Below, in pieces: positions 1 through 7,264 of a DNA stretch of 43,331 nt. Source of the stretch: Spirochaetales bacterium. GTDB lineage: Bacteria > Spirochaetota > Spirochaetia > Treponematales > UBA12059. The DNA lies in the NCBI GenBank assembly GCA_016926955.1, contig JAFGNN010000067.1, positions 1-43,331 on the forward strand. The letters are read 5' to 3'. The notes beneath the pieces are model-generated. The model did not search any database and had not been told where the DNA came from. It was given only the letters and a program-made list of their open reading frames with translations. Position numbers and translations under genes: made by a program. The stretch's first letter is position 1, and every line of letters starts with the position of its first letter.

Positions 1-802
1 CCGGATCGGGCAACAGCACCCAGGGCACCACCTCGAAGCCGGCGGCCGAGAGCCACTCGAGCTTCGCGAGCTCGTCGCCGAAGGCGGGAAGCGCCGCGCC
101 GCCCGGGACGGGCTCGTCGAAGAGCGAGGGACCGGCCCCGGCGACCGGCCTGCGCGGCGCGGCGGAGGCTGCCACGCGCTCGATGTCCCCGGTCGAAAGC
201 ACGTCGTACACGACGACGCGGAGGTCTTCCGAACCGGATCCGTCCTTCCGCTTCATGAGCCCGTTGGCGGCGTTGCGGCAATTGGCCTTGTCCGAGTACT
301 TCGCGGCGTGCACCGCGCGCGGCATGAGCACCTCGCCCCGCACGCCGCCCGAGAAAGCGCCCGGCAGCTCCCTCACGATCCCGACCATACGGAGCGCGTT
401 GGGCGTGATGTCGTCGCCGGTCTCGCCATCGCCGCGGGTGACGGCCCTGACGAAGCGCCCCCCCTCGTACTGGAGCTCGAGGCTGGCCCCGTCGAGTTTG
501 TGCTGCACGAGCCACTCGGGGTGCCCGACCTTGGCGGCCCAGGCCAGGAAGGCCTCGGGATCGGAAGCCTTCTCCTGGCTTCCCATGGGAATCAGGTGTC
601 GCGCCTTCGGCCAGCCGTCCGCGGAATCCGCCCCTACCGCGCCCAAAACCGGGTTATCCGGATCGAGATCGGAGAGCTCATCCCAAAGGACGTCGAATTC
701 GGCGTCGGAAATCTCGGGTTGGCCGTTGTAATAGAGATCCTGGTGGCGGCGGATTTCCCGCTCGAGCTCCGCGACGCGCGCCGCTTCCTTCCCGCGTTTC
801 AT
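1..802 (-). CDS. ligA: NAD-dependent DNA ligase LigA (5' part, runs off the left edge)
   Basis: This is the first 267 codons of a bacterial NAD+-dependent DNA ligase, which seals nicks in replication and repair; full-length proteins are about 670 residues, so roughly 60% lies outside the window. The N-terminal Ia-like region has the YY and DAEFD/LW elements (about residues 24-39). The adenylated lysine is K102 in K-L-D-G (102-105). RGDGETGDD (123-131), the GEV element with E157 and N-x-RNAANG (about 174-181) follow in the family order. The ATG at 802 places K102 close to its usual position. It has no Shine-Dalgarno sequence; instead a TTGACA/TAGAAT promoter ends 7 nt upstream, so the mRNA is probably leaderless. 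The gene is divergent from the MFS transporter. Confidence 0.95.
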   Translation of the reverse strand, partial: MKRGKEAARVAELEREIRRHQDLYYNGQPEISDAEFDVLWDELSDLDPDNPVLGAVGADSADGWPKARHLIPMGSQEKASDPEAFLAWAAKVGHPEWLVQHKLDGASLELQYEGGRFVRAVTRGDGETGDDITPNALRMVGIVRELPGAFSGGVRGEVLMPRAVHAAKYSDKANCRNAANGLMKRKDGSGSEDLRVVVYDVLSTGDIERVAASAAPRRPVAGAGPSLFDEPVPGGAALPAFGDELAKLEWLSAAGFEVVPWVLLPDP

Positions 803-809
803 GGGCGCG

Positions 810-839
810 ATTCTACGCGCTCCTCCGCTCCGCTGTCAA
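810..839 (-). promoter_or_regulatory. ligA sigma-70 promoter, probably leaderless
   Basis: On the minus strand the -35 box TTGACA is at 839-834 and the -10 box TAGAAT at 815-810, with an 18 nt spacer. The ATG of ligA begins 7 nt after the -10 box, so transcription should start at or next to the A of the start codon. No purine-rich ribosome binding site fits in between. Confidence 0.7.
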
Positions 840-858
840 AGCCGGCCCGAGCACCCCG

Positions 859-888
859 TTGACCCCCGCGAGCGCGGAAAGCTACCAT
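859..888 (+). promoter_or_regulatory. Candidate promoter of the MFS transporter gene
   Basis: TTGACC (859-864) and TACCAT (883-888) are separated by 18 nt. A start near 895 would give a leader of about 28 nt containing the GGAG ribosome binding site at about 912-915. The -10 match is imperfect. Confidence 0.45.
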
Positions 889-922
889 ATAAAAACCGCT
901 TCGGGCGGATCCGGAGACAACC

Positions 923-2113
923 ATGCAGACCGAATCGACCTCGCCTCCGCCCGCGGACCTGCGCCGCATGGCGGTCATCATGCCCGCGTCCTTCCTGGCC
1001 GCCATCGCGATCGGCTTCCTCCAGCTGGGCTTGCTCTTTGTCGTCAAGGAAGTCTATCTCGTGCCGCCGGCCGCCGTGGGCTGGTTCGGCGCGCTCTGGT
1101 CCGCGGCCTACCTGGCCGGGGTATTCCTCCTCATGAAACCGGCGAAGCGGCTTCCCGCCCGCGTCGCCGTCGCGTTGGCCACGGGCGGCGCCGCGCTCGC
1201 GCTTGCCGGCTTCCTCATCCGGCCATCGCTTGCCCTGGCCTATGTCGCCTACGCCATCGTAGCCTTCGCGATAGCCCTCCACTGGCCGCCCCTCATGGGC
1301 TGGCTCTCGCGCGGGCTCGAGGGCGAGAAGCTCGGCAAGGCCGCCGGGCTCTTTTCGGTGTCGTGGACCTCGGGCGGCATCGTGAGCCCCTGGCTCGGCG
1401 GCCTGCTGTCCGAGCATGACAAATTCCTTCCGGTGCTGGCGGCCGCCTTCGTCTTCGCCCTCGAAGCGCTCTTCGTGCTCTCCTCGCGCGTCTGGCTCCG
1501 CGATCCCTGGGAAGCCCGTCCCGACGCCAGGGCCGCGCAGTCGTCCGACCGCTCCACCTCGCTCCGCTTCCCGGCATGGATCGGCGTCGTCCTCGTGTAC
1601 GCGGCCCTGGGCGTCGCGTTCACCATATTCCCGGTCTACGCCCGCGACGAACTCGGCCTCGCCGAAGGCGCCGTGGGCTTCACCCTGACCCTGCGCGCCG
1701 TCCTGACCGGCGCCGGCTTCGCACTGCTCGGCCGCTGGCACGGCTGGCAGTTCAAGCGCGCCCTGGTGGCGGCGCCCATCGCCCTCATGCTCCCTGTCAT
1801 CGTGGCACTCGCCTTCGCGAAGCTCCCCTGGCACTTCGCCCTCGGTTTCTCGCTCGTGGGGCTCCTCATGGCATGGGCCTACAACAACTCGATCTTCTAC
1901 GGCGCCTCGGGCGCCCCCGACCGCGACAAACGCATGAACGTCCACGAGGCCCTTCTGACCACGGGGCAGTTCGCCGGCGCCGCGGCGGGCGGCCTCGTCT
2001 ACCAGGCCGCCTCGATGAAGGCCGTGTTCCTCGCGCTCGCGCTCCTCCTCGCCGCGGGACTCGCCGCGCAGGCCCTGCTCTCCGCCCGGGGCTCCGGCAG
2101 CCCGGGTGCGTGA
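923..2113 (+). CDS. Major facilitator superfamily transporter
   Basis: This 396-residue protein is hydrophobic throughout, with about 12 predicted membrane-spanning segments beginning near residue 16. The central loop around residues 190-215 is charged and rich in R, D and S, as expected between the two six-helix halves of an MFS carrier. The glycine-rich helix around residues 125-165 resembles the fourth and fifth helices of drug or sugar efflux carriers. The substrate cannot be read from the sequence. A GGAG Shine-Dalgarno lies 8 nt before the ATG. The gene is divergent from ligA and is followed by its own intergenic promoter region for the next gene, so it is probably monocistronic. It could equally be an exporter or an importer. 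Confidence 0.8.
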   Translation: MQTESTSPPPADLRRMAVIMPASFLAAIAIGFLQLGLLFVVKEVYLVPPAAVGWFGALWSAAYLAGVFLLMKPAKRLPARVAVALATGGAALALAGFLIRPSLALAYVAYAIVAFAIALHWPPLMGWLSRGLEGEKLGKAAGLFSVSWTSGGIVSPWLGGLLSEHDKFLPVLAAAFVFALEALFVLSSRVWLRDPWEARPDARAAQSSDRSTSLRFPAWIGVVLVYAALGVAFTIFPVYARDELGLAEGAVGFTLTLRAVLTGAGFALLGRWHGWQFKRALVAAPIALMLPVIVALAFAKLPWHFALGFSLVGLLMAWAYNNSIFYGASGAPDRDKRMNVHEALLTTGQFAGAAAGGLVYQAASMKAVFLALALLLAAGLAAQALLSARGSGSPGA

Positions 2114-2140
2114 AATTCAGAACATTTCACGTATTTTTCT

Positions 2141-2169
2141 TTGCGCAATCGAACATGGTGGTTTATTAT
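2141..2169 (+). promoter_or_regulatory. Promoter of the 5'-nucleotidase gene
   Basis: TTGCGC (2141-2146) and TATTAT (2164-2169) are separated by exactly 17 nt in a locally AT-rich stretch. A start near 2176 gives a leader of about 55 nt ending in GGAGG at 2221-2225, 5 nt before the GTG start. Confidence 0.55.
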
Positions 2170-2230
2170 TGCGTTCCCTTCCGGCTCCGGCCGGGAAGGC
2201 CCATGATCGAATGATTCCCGGGAGGATCAC

Positions 2231-3853
2231 GTGAAATCATCCAAGTTCGCGATCGGCCTGATCGCGCTGTTCTCGCTCCTCGTCTCCTGCCAGACCGCTC
2301 CGATCGCGGAATACGGCAGCCTCGACCGCGCCGCGGTCGAGCTTCTCGCCAACGGCAGCGCCCGCCGCGTCGACATCGTCAGCTTCAACGACTTCCACGC
2401 CGCCCTCGTCGAGGAACTCACCGTGGTCGACGGCGGCGTCATCGTCCAGGGCAAGAACCCCGGCATGGCCAAGCTCGCCACCGCCATGCGCGAAATGAAG
2501 CGGACGAACCCGAATACGGTCTTCGTCTCCGCCGGCGACAGCTACCAAGGCTCCGCCCTGTCGATCCTGTCCAAGGGCAAGATCGTCTCCGAGTTCCTCA
2601 AGTCGATGGGCGTCGCCGCGAGCGCGGTCGGCAACCACGAGTTCGACTGGGGCGACGAATGGTTCGACGACTGGTCGCGCGACGGCGGCTTCCCCTTCGT
2701 CGCCGCCAACATCGCCCTGAAGGCGACGGGCGAGATCCCCTCGTGGGCCGTCCCCTACACCATCATCAAGGTCGGCGGCCATCGCATCGCCCTTCTCGGC
2801 CTCGCCACGCTCGAGACGCCGACCAGTACCACGCCCGCCAACGTCGCCGCCTACGATTTTCTCGACCCCGCCGCCACCGCCCGCTTCTGGGTCAACCGCA
2901 TCCGCGCCACCGAGAAGCCCGAGGTCCTGATCGCCCTGACCCACATTCCCTCGGCCGTCGACAAGCTCGACGCCTCGCGCGCCGTCTCCGCCTCGGAGCT
3001 CGGCGAGCTCGAGGCCCTGGCCGCGGTCGAGGGCATCGACGCCATCGTCACCGGCCACAGCCACGCCCGCGTCTCCGCCAAGACCGACGGCGTCCCCGTC
3101 GTCCAGGCCTACTACAACGGCCGCGGCCTCGGCCGCATCGCCATCACCTTCCGCGACGACGGCTCCTTCTCGCTTTCGACCGGCTTCGTCGACCTCTACT
3201 CGGCCAAGGACTCCATCCTCGAGGATCCCGAGGCGAAGGCCCTCTACGCCCGCTACATGGCCGAGCACGGAGCCACCCTGCTCCGCAAGGTCGCCACGGT
3301 CGAAGGCGACCTTGCACACGACCGCTCCTCCAACGTCACCCCGATGGGTCTCTGGGTCGGCACCGCCATGATCGAGCGCTTCGGCGCCCAGGTCGCCATC
3401 ATGAACGGCGGAGGCTTGCGCAAGGGCTTCGCGCCCGGCCGCGTCGCGGTCCAGGACTTCTGGGACCTCATGCCCTTCGACAACACCGCCGTGGTCTTCA
3501 AGGCCAAGGGATCCGACCTGCGAGCCATGATCGAGCACGGGCTCGACTCCGTCGGCTTCGGCAACGGGCAGTTCGCCGGCCTCGTCGTCGAGTACGATCC
3601 CATGAAGCCCCAGGGCGCCAAGATCGTCTCAATGCGCCTCGCCGACGGGACGCGCGTAGCTGACGACGGTCTCTACACCATCGTCACGAACGACTTCATC
3701 TTCGAAGGCGGCGACGGCTACGTCATGATGGAGAAAGCCGCTGTCGAAAGCGTGAACACCTTCGTCCCCATCCGCGACGCCCTCATCGAGTACGCTGAAA
3801 AGGCCGGCGTCATCCGCGCCCGCAAGCCCGAAGTGCTGAAAGCGGTCTTCTAG
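2231..3853 (+). CDS. Lipoprotein 5'-nucleotidase / 2',3'-cyclic phosphodiesterase family (UshA-like)
   Basis: This 540-residue protein belongs to the two-domain 5'-nucleotidase family that releases phosphate from nucleotides outside the cytoplasm. The signal peptide ends in a lipobox LVSC with the lipidated C20. The calcineurin-like metallophosphoesterase domain shows the metal ligands in order: N-D-F-H (D54, H56), A-G-D-S (D103), G-N-H-E (N135, H136) and G-H-S-H (about 276-279). The C-terminal nucleotidase domain carries N-G-G-G-L-R and F-E-G-G-D-G-Y, typical of substrate binding. The start is GTG with GGAGG at ideal spacing. A strong terminator follows. The exported nucleases at 7265-17595 suggest that it acts on nucleotides released from DNA, although it is a separate transcription unit. 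Confidence 0.9.
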   Translation: MKSSKFAIGLIALFSLLVSCQTAPIAEYGSLDRAAVELLANGSARRVDIVSFNDFHAALVEELTVVDGGVIVQGKNPGMAKLATAMREMKRTNPNTVFVSAGDSYQGSALSILSKGKIVSEFLKSMGVAASAVGNHEFDWGDEWFDDWSRDGGFPFVAANIALKATGEIPSWAVPYTIIKVGGHRIALLGLATLETPTSTTPANVAAYDFLDPAATARFWVNRIRATEKPEVLIALTHIPSAVDKLDASRAVSASELGELEALAAVEGIDAIVTGHSHARVSAKTDGVPVVQAYYNGRGLGRIAITFRDDGSFSLSTGFVDLYSAKDSILEDPEAKALYARYMAEHGATLLRKVATVEGDLAHDRSSNVTPMGLWVGTAMIERFGAQVAIMNGGGLRKGFAPGRVAVQDFWDLMPFDNTAVVFKAKGSDLRAMIEHGLDSVGFGNGQFAGLVVEYDPMKPQGAKIVSMRLADGTRVADDGLYTIVTNDFIFEGGDGYVMMEKAAVESVNTFVPIRDALIEYAEKAGVIRARKPEVLKAVF

Positions 3854-3885
3854 GGGCTTCCCGCCCTTCGCGAACCGCACAACGG

Positions 3886-3924
3886 AAGCCGCCCGTCCAT
3901 CGAGGACGGGCGGTTCTTTTTTTC
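3886..3924 (+). terminator. Rho-independent terminator of the 5'-nucleotidase gene
   Basis: A perfect 10 bp GC-rich stem (3889-3898 with 3904-3913, loop ATCGA) is followed by a T-rich tract at 3914-3923. Confidence 0.85.
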
Positions 3925-4156
3925 GCAAGAGCATTGCCAGGGCGCCTCGGGCGCGTCGGAGGACGCGCCCGACCGGGGCTTCCGCTCCAATCGCCGCGCC
4001 ATCAGACGAGTGTCACGAAGCTTCCGGGCAGGGGCTTCGTTCTGCCCGGGCAGGCGCGCGGCGATTCCGCTGCAGTCCCTGGCGCGATTCGAGGCGGGGC
4101 GGCGCCGGGAGGCTCCGGGGATGGCGCAGCCGGGAACTACGTCGAGCCCATGCCGA
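3925..4156. other. Intergenic region with hairpins, no gene seen
   Basis: No convincing coding sequence was found. A perfect 10 bp stem with a GGAG loop (3948-3957 with 3962-3971) is followed by no T tract. A second imperfect inverted repeat (CCGGGCAG and CTGCCCGG around 4024-4051) lies downstream. These may be repeat-type hairpins or may protect the 3' end of the convergent TA transcript. Confidence 0.4.
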
Positions 4157-4534
4157 TTAGGGAACGAACTTCCTGCACTCGATCGTGGGGATATACTTAT
4201 AGTGCTTTTCGTTCGCCGTAAGGAGCGTCTCGCCCGACTGGACCACCGTGGCCGCGATCAGGGCGTCCGCCAGGGTCATCGAGTGGCTCAACGCGTACTC
4301 CTGGACGTAGAACATGGCCCGCGCGGAAATCTCCCTGTCGATCTGGACGATCTCGACGTTCCACGCGTTCATGCGCTTCCGGAAACGCCTGGCCTCATCC
4401 TTGTCCCTCATGCCCCGTAGCAGTTCCGTGTAGGTGACGACCGACACCGAGAACGGTACGCTCTTTTCCACGACCGTCCTCGCCGCGACGTTGCCGCGGA
4501 GATACCGGATGAGGACGTCGGAATCGATGATCAA
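4157..4534 (-). CDS. vapC: VapC-family PIN-domain toxin
   Basis: Residue D4 in I-I-D-S-D-V and residues E37 and L-A-D-A-L (about residue 93) mark the acidic active site of a PIN-domain ribonuclease. The reading frame stays open far upstream into the antitoxin gene. The start chosen here is the TTG at 4534, because it overlaps the antitoxin stop (TTGA), gives the standard N-terminus MIIDSDVL and has AAGGAAG about 7 nt upstream. That gives 125 residues, which is normal for VapC. Toxins of this family cleave RNA, often initiator tRNA or rRNA, and are held inactive by the partner encoded just upstream. The pair is isolated between the convergent 5'-nucleotidase and the outer-membrane protein gene. 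The target RNA cannot be inferred. Confidence 0.85.
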   Translation of the reverse strand: MIIDSDVLIRYLRGNVAARTVVEKSVPFSVSVVTYTELLRGMRDKDEARRFRKRMNAWNVEIVQIDREISARAMFYVQEYALSHSMTLADALIAATVVQSGETLLTANEKHYKYIPTIECRKFVP

Positions 4535-4767
4535 AACCGTCTTCCTTTTCGGAGCTCCCGGACCTGTTCCTCGACGCTCTCCGCAGCACTCCGGTCTTCC
4601 CACATCCCGAAGATGGAAAGGTCGTCCCGTTCCTTCTCGCCGGTCCTGAAAGGCACGATCCGCGCGAGGGGCGTCCCGCGGAAAGTGACGACTACCTCCT
4701 GGCCGCCCGCCACCTGCTCGATGATCCTGCCGGGCTGAATCCTGAGTTCCTTCGTGGTCACTTCCAT
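4531..4767 (-). CDS. Phd/YefM-family antitoxin
   Basis: This 78-residue protein begins MEVTTKELRIQPGR and continues with GQEVVVTFRGTPLARIVP, the DNA-binding Phd/YefM fold pattern. The C-terminus is charged and probably disordered (EEQVRELRKGRR), as expected for the toxin-wrapping tail. The ATG at 4767 was chosen over an upstream in-frame ATG because AGGAGGT (4780-4774) lies 6 nt away and the operator palindrome sits immediately upstream. Its stop overlaps the toxin start, implying translational coupling. It should bind and neutralise the toxin and, with it, repress the operon through the inverted repeat at 4781-4802. Confidence 0.85.
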   Translation of the reverse strand: MEVTTKELRIQPGRIIEQVAGGQEVVVTFRGTPLARIVPFRTGEKERDDLSIFGMWEDRSAAESVEEQVRELRKGRRF

Positions 4768-4780
4768 GACACGACCTCCT

Positions 4781-4802
4781 GTGTACACTTCAGAGTATAC
4801 AC
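4781..4802 (-). promoter_or_regulatory. Operator-like inverted repeat of the first TA module
   Basis: GTGTACACT (4781-4789) and AGTATACAC (4794-4802) form a 9 bp inverted repeat with one mismatch and a 4 nt spacer. It ends 14 nt upstream of the antitoxin ATG, just before the Shine-Dalgarno. Position and symmetry fit autoregulation by a Phd-type antitoxin. Confidence 0.6.
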
Positions 4803-5057
4803 CAGTAAGCGCGGAGTACCAGCGTATCCGCACCTACGCGTGAATCCGCTCCCCGGTCGGACGGGATCAGCCACAGGGCTCGACAAGCCCGGCGACTTCG
4901 AGGTAGCTCCTCACGCCGCAACCCTTGAACTCGAAGGAAGCCGTCCCGCCGTATACGACCGCGCCTTTAAGGACGGAACCCGTCGATGATCGACCGGAAA
5001 TCATGCCTTCTTTCGATTCAATCGGAATTATGTATGGATCGTACTGGACCAATGGAT
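4803..5057. other. Intergenic region with a short repeat-like hairpin
   Basis: No supported gene was found. GGGCT-CGACA-AGCCC (4876-4890) resembles the CTCGACAAGCTC-type palindromic repeats common in bacterial intergenic DNA, and a related sequence lies at 24876-24890. A 61-codon minus-strand frame (4867-5052) passes through it, but it lacks a ribosome binding site and looks like read-through of the repeat. Confidence 0.35.
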
Positions 5058-5085
5058 GTAAAAAAGCCGCCCCGAAGGGCGGCCC
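5058..5085 (-). terminator. Terminator of the outer-membrane protein gene
   Basis: On the minus strand a 7 bp stem GCCGCCC/GGGCGGC (5083-5077 with 5072-5066) with a TTCG loop runs into six T residues at 5065-5060. It lies just past the stop codon at 5108. Confidence 0.85.
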
Positions 5086-5107
5086 GTGGATTCGAGATGC
5101 GCTCGGC

Positions 5108-6964
5108 TCAGAACTTGATGGTGCTGTAGAGGCCGAGCGAGACGACCTGGCTCGTGTCGACCTTCCAGCCGGATTCGGCGCCCGAGGCGGAGAGCTCGAC
5201 TTCGAAGCGCTCGGTGGGGTCCCAGACCAGGGACGCGGTCCAGGAGACGTCGTCGAGGAGGCCGGGGAGGGGCCAGGCTCCGGAGTCGGCGTAGGACACG
5301 AGGCCGTTGTTGGTCCAGCGCTCGGCGCCGAGTGTCAGCGCGAGCGGCAGGCCGAGGAGCTCATGGGTCCGGAGCTCGAGTTCTCCGTACCAGCCGGCGC
5401 CCTGCATGGCGAGGGATTCGACCCCGTATACCAGGATGCGGTAGCCGCCGCGGAGGGCACCCAAGTCCATGCCGAGGAAGGCCGCGGGCGAGATATCGAC
5501 GCCGAGTTCGGCGCCGAGCGCGTTGCCGGCCTTGGCGGCGTCGAAGTCGCCCCAGAGCGAAACGCCGTCGAAGCGGTCTTCGAGCAGGTTGCCGCCCCAG
5601 CCGCCATACCCGTACTGCTTGAATGCGGCCGCGCCCTCGAGGCCGAAGCCGAGCCAGTCGGCCGAGAAATCGGCGCCGAACGCGAGCGACAGCTCGGAGG
5701 GGTCACCTTCAAGATAGCGGTCGTTCCACAGGATGGCGTCGAGTTCGAGCGCGGCATCGACGGAGAGCGCCCCGCGGAGCTCGTAGTCGATGCCGAGGCT
5801 GGCGGCCAGGTGCTCCGGCCTGACAAGCAGGTCCGGCGCGAGCAGCTCGAGCGAGACCGAAAGCTCGTGGCCTATCAGGCGCTCGAAATCGTAGGCGGCC
5901 GCGAGCTTGGCGCCGATCCACGAAGACTCGCCCGGGTACCATTCCATGGTCTTGGTGTTGTAGTCCTCGACGACGGACTCGATGCCGCCCGAAGCGGCCG
6001 CGGTGATCGAGAACGACAGTCCCGGGACGAATCCGGGCGCGAGGGCGAGGCGCAGGCTGGAACCCGCCTCGTCCTGCGAGGCGCGGGGACTCCGTACGAG
6101 CGCACCCGTCGAGAGGGCGGAGCCGAGGAAATCGAAACGAAGGTCGAGGAGGCCGAAAAGATTCGTGAGAGAGAGCCAGGCCGCCTTCACCTTGACGCCG
6201 CCGATGCTCAGGGTCGAATCGCTGCCGAAGACGTATTCCTCGAAGCGCGTGTAGGCTTCCATTTCCTGGAGGACGGCCTCCTGCTGTTCCGCGGTGAGCA
6301 GGCGGAACGCATACTGGTTGATCGGGTCGCCGGAACCGGAGGTGACGTCGCCGGAGATGTTCTCGATGGCGCCCAGGATGGCGTCGCGCAGGTCTGTGTA
6401 GAGCGCGCGGGCGTCGGACCACTTGTCCTGGGTCCATGAGACCCACTCGATCGGTTCGGCGGTGTTTCCGTAGATGAAGCGGTAGCGTCCGCTCGAAGCG
6501 CCGTAGCTGGTGGTGGGCCAGGCGATCGCGGCCATCCCGTAGCGCTCGCGGTTGTCGACGTACCAGTCGATCATGCGCTGGATCTCCGGGTAGCCCGAGG
6601 TGTCGGCGTCGAAGTCGGCCTCGTATGTAGCCGACTCCACAGCAAGAAGCTCGGCGAGGTCGAACTTGAGGCCGGCTTCGTAGCCGAACGTTCGCTCCAC
6701 CCGGTACTGATCCTCGTACCAGGTCCGGTCTATGCCGCCGCGGGTCGCCGTGGCGGAGAAAATGAGCTCTACATCCGCGAGGAACAAGCCTCCGGTTAAA
6801 CCGGGTACGTCCGCGACGAAGGGATCGCGGAGCAGGTTGAAGTCCGCGAATCCAGCAGTGGCCGATCCGACGAACTTCGGACCGGGGACGGAGACGGATT
6901 CCTGCGCTCCCGCGGCAAAGGCGATCAGCGCAAGCAGGAGCGGTACGATGTTTCTTTTCAGCAT
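5108..6964 (-). CDS. Large outer-membrane beta-barrel protein (hypothetical)
   Basis: This 618-residue protein has a signal peptide (KRN, then a hydrophobic LLLALIAFAAG core, probable cleavage after AGA near residue 20). The mature chain is rich in alternating hydrophobic/polar strands and ends in T-I-K-F. A C-terminal phenylalanine is the usual mark of a BAM-inserted outer-membrane barrel. Residues about 100-240 form a more polar, Tyr/Trp/Glu-rich section that could be a periplasmic plug or an extracellular domain. AAGGA lies about 7 nt before the ATG. No specific family was recognised. It is divergent from the exported nuclease cluster, so it might be a porin or receptor for nucleic-acid breakdown products, but that is inference from position only. 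Confidence 0.75.
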   Translation of the reverse strand: MLKRNIVPLLLALIAFAAGAQESVSVPGPKFVGSATAGFADFNLLRDPFVADVPGLTGGLFLADVELIFSATATRGGIDRTWYEDQYRVERTFGYEAGLKFDLAELLAVESATYEADFDADTSGYPEIQRMIDWYVDNRERYGMAAIAWPTTSYGASSGRYRFIYGNTAEPIEWVSWTQDKWSDARALYTDLRDAILGAIENISGDVTSGSGDPINQYAFRLLTAEQQEAVLQEMEAYTRFEEYVFGSDSTLSIGGVKVKAAWLSLTNLFGLLDLRFDFLGSALSTGALVRSPRASQDEAGSSLRLALAPGFVPGLSFSITAAASGGIESVVEDYNTKTMEWYPGESSWIGAKLAAAYDFERLIGHELSVSLELLAPDLLVRPEHLAASLGIDYELRGALSVDAALELDAILWNDRYLEGDPSELSLAFGADFSADWLGFGLEGAAAFKQYGYGGWGGNLLEDRFDGVSLWGDFDAAKAGNALGAELGVDISPAAFLGMDLGALRGGYRILVYGVESLAMQGAGWYGELELRTHELLGLPLALTLGAERWTNNGLVSYADSGAWPLPGLLDDVSWTASLVWDPTERFEVELSASGAESGWKVDTSQVVSLGLYSTIKF

Positions 6965-7264
6965 CCGGGTTCCTTTTCACTGAGACGGGGCCGCGGCGCC
7001 AGGAGGCGGCGGCGAGCGTATCGTGTTAAATTTCTCGCATTTTGTCCCTACCTTCACAGCGGATGGCCGGGGCGAGCGGAACTCACAACTATACCGACCC
7101 TTCAATGCCTGTCAACAAAAAAAGCCTCCGGAGCGAACCCGGAGGCAAAATAAAGCTTGCGTTTTGGATGTGACGGATTTACCATACCCTCCCCTTTTCC
7201 GCCCGCGCATCCCATCAGTGACGCGTCGGCGGCACGTATTATAAGAACGGAGCGCGTCAATTCG
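6965..7264. other. Divergent intergenic region between the barrel gene and the nuclease cluster
   Basis: It contains a minus-strand terminator-like hairpin (7117-7146) and, further right, the minus-strand hexamer TATAAT (7243-7238) without a good -35 box. No confident promoter for the plus-strand nuclease gene was identified. A 27-codon minus-strand frame starting near 7182 has a GGGGAGGG ribosome binding site but runs into the terminator hairpin. Confidence 0.4.
7117..7146 (-). terminator. Terminator-like hairpin inside a divergent promoter region
   Basis: An 8 bp stem GCCTCCGG/CCGGAGGC (7124-7131 with 7139-7146, 7 nt loop) is followed on the minus strand by seven T residues (7123-7117). 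No minus-strand gene lies to its right, so it would either end a short untranslated RNA or act as an attenuator in the leader of the barrel gene at 6964. Confidence 0.6.

Noticed and set aside
836-1945. Long minus-strand open frame opposite the MFS gene
   Set aside because: It is low in hydrophobic residues, rich in Glu, Gly and Arg, and lacks a ribosome binding site. It is the antisense frame expected in GC-rich coding DNA, like those opposite the 5'-nucleotidase (2237-3538), mfd (22587-24698) and atpI (29919-31745).
3948-3971. Second terminator after the 5'-nucleotidase gene
   Set aside because: The stem is perfect but no T tract follows on either strand, and a canonical terminator already lies at 3886-3924.
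4867-5052. 61-codon minus-strand frame between the TA pair and the barrel gene
   Set aside because: No Shine-Dalgarno, no family resemblance, and it reads through a CTCGACAAGC-type repeat.
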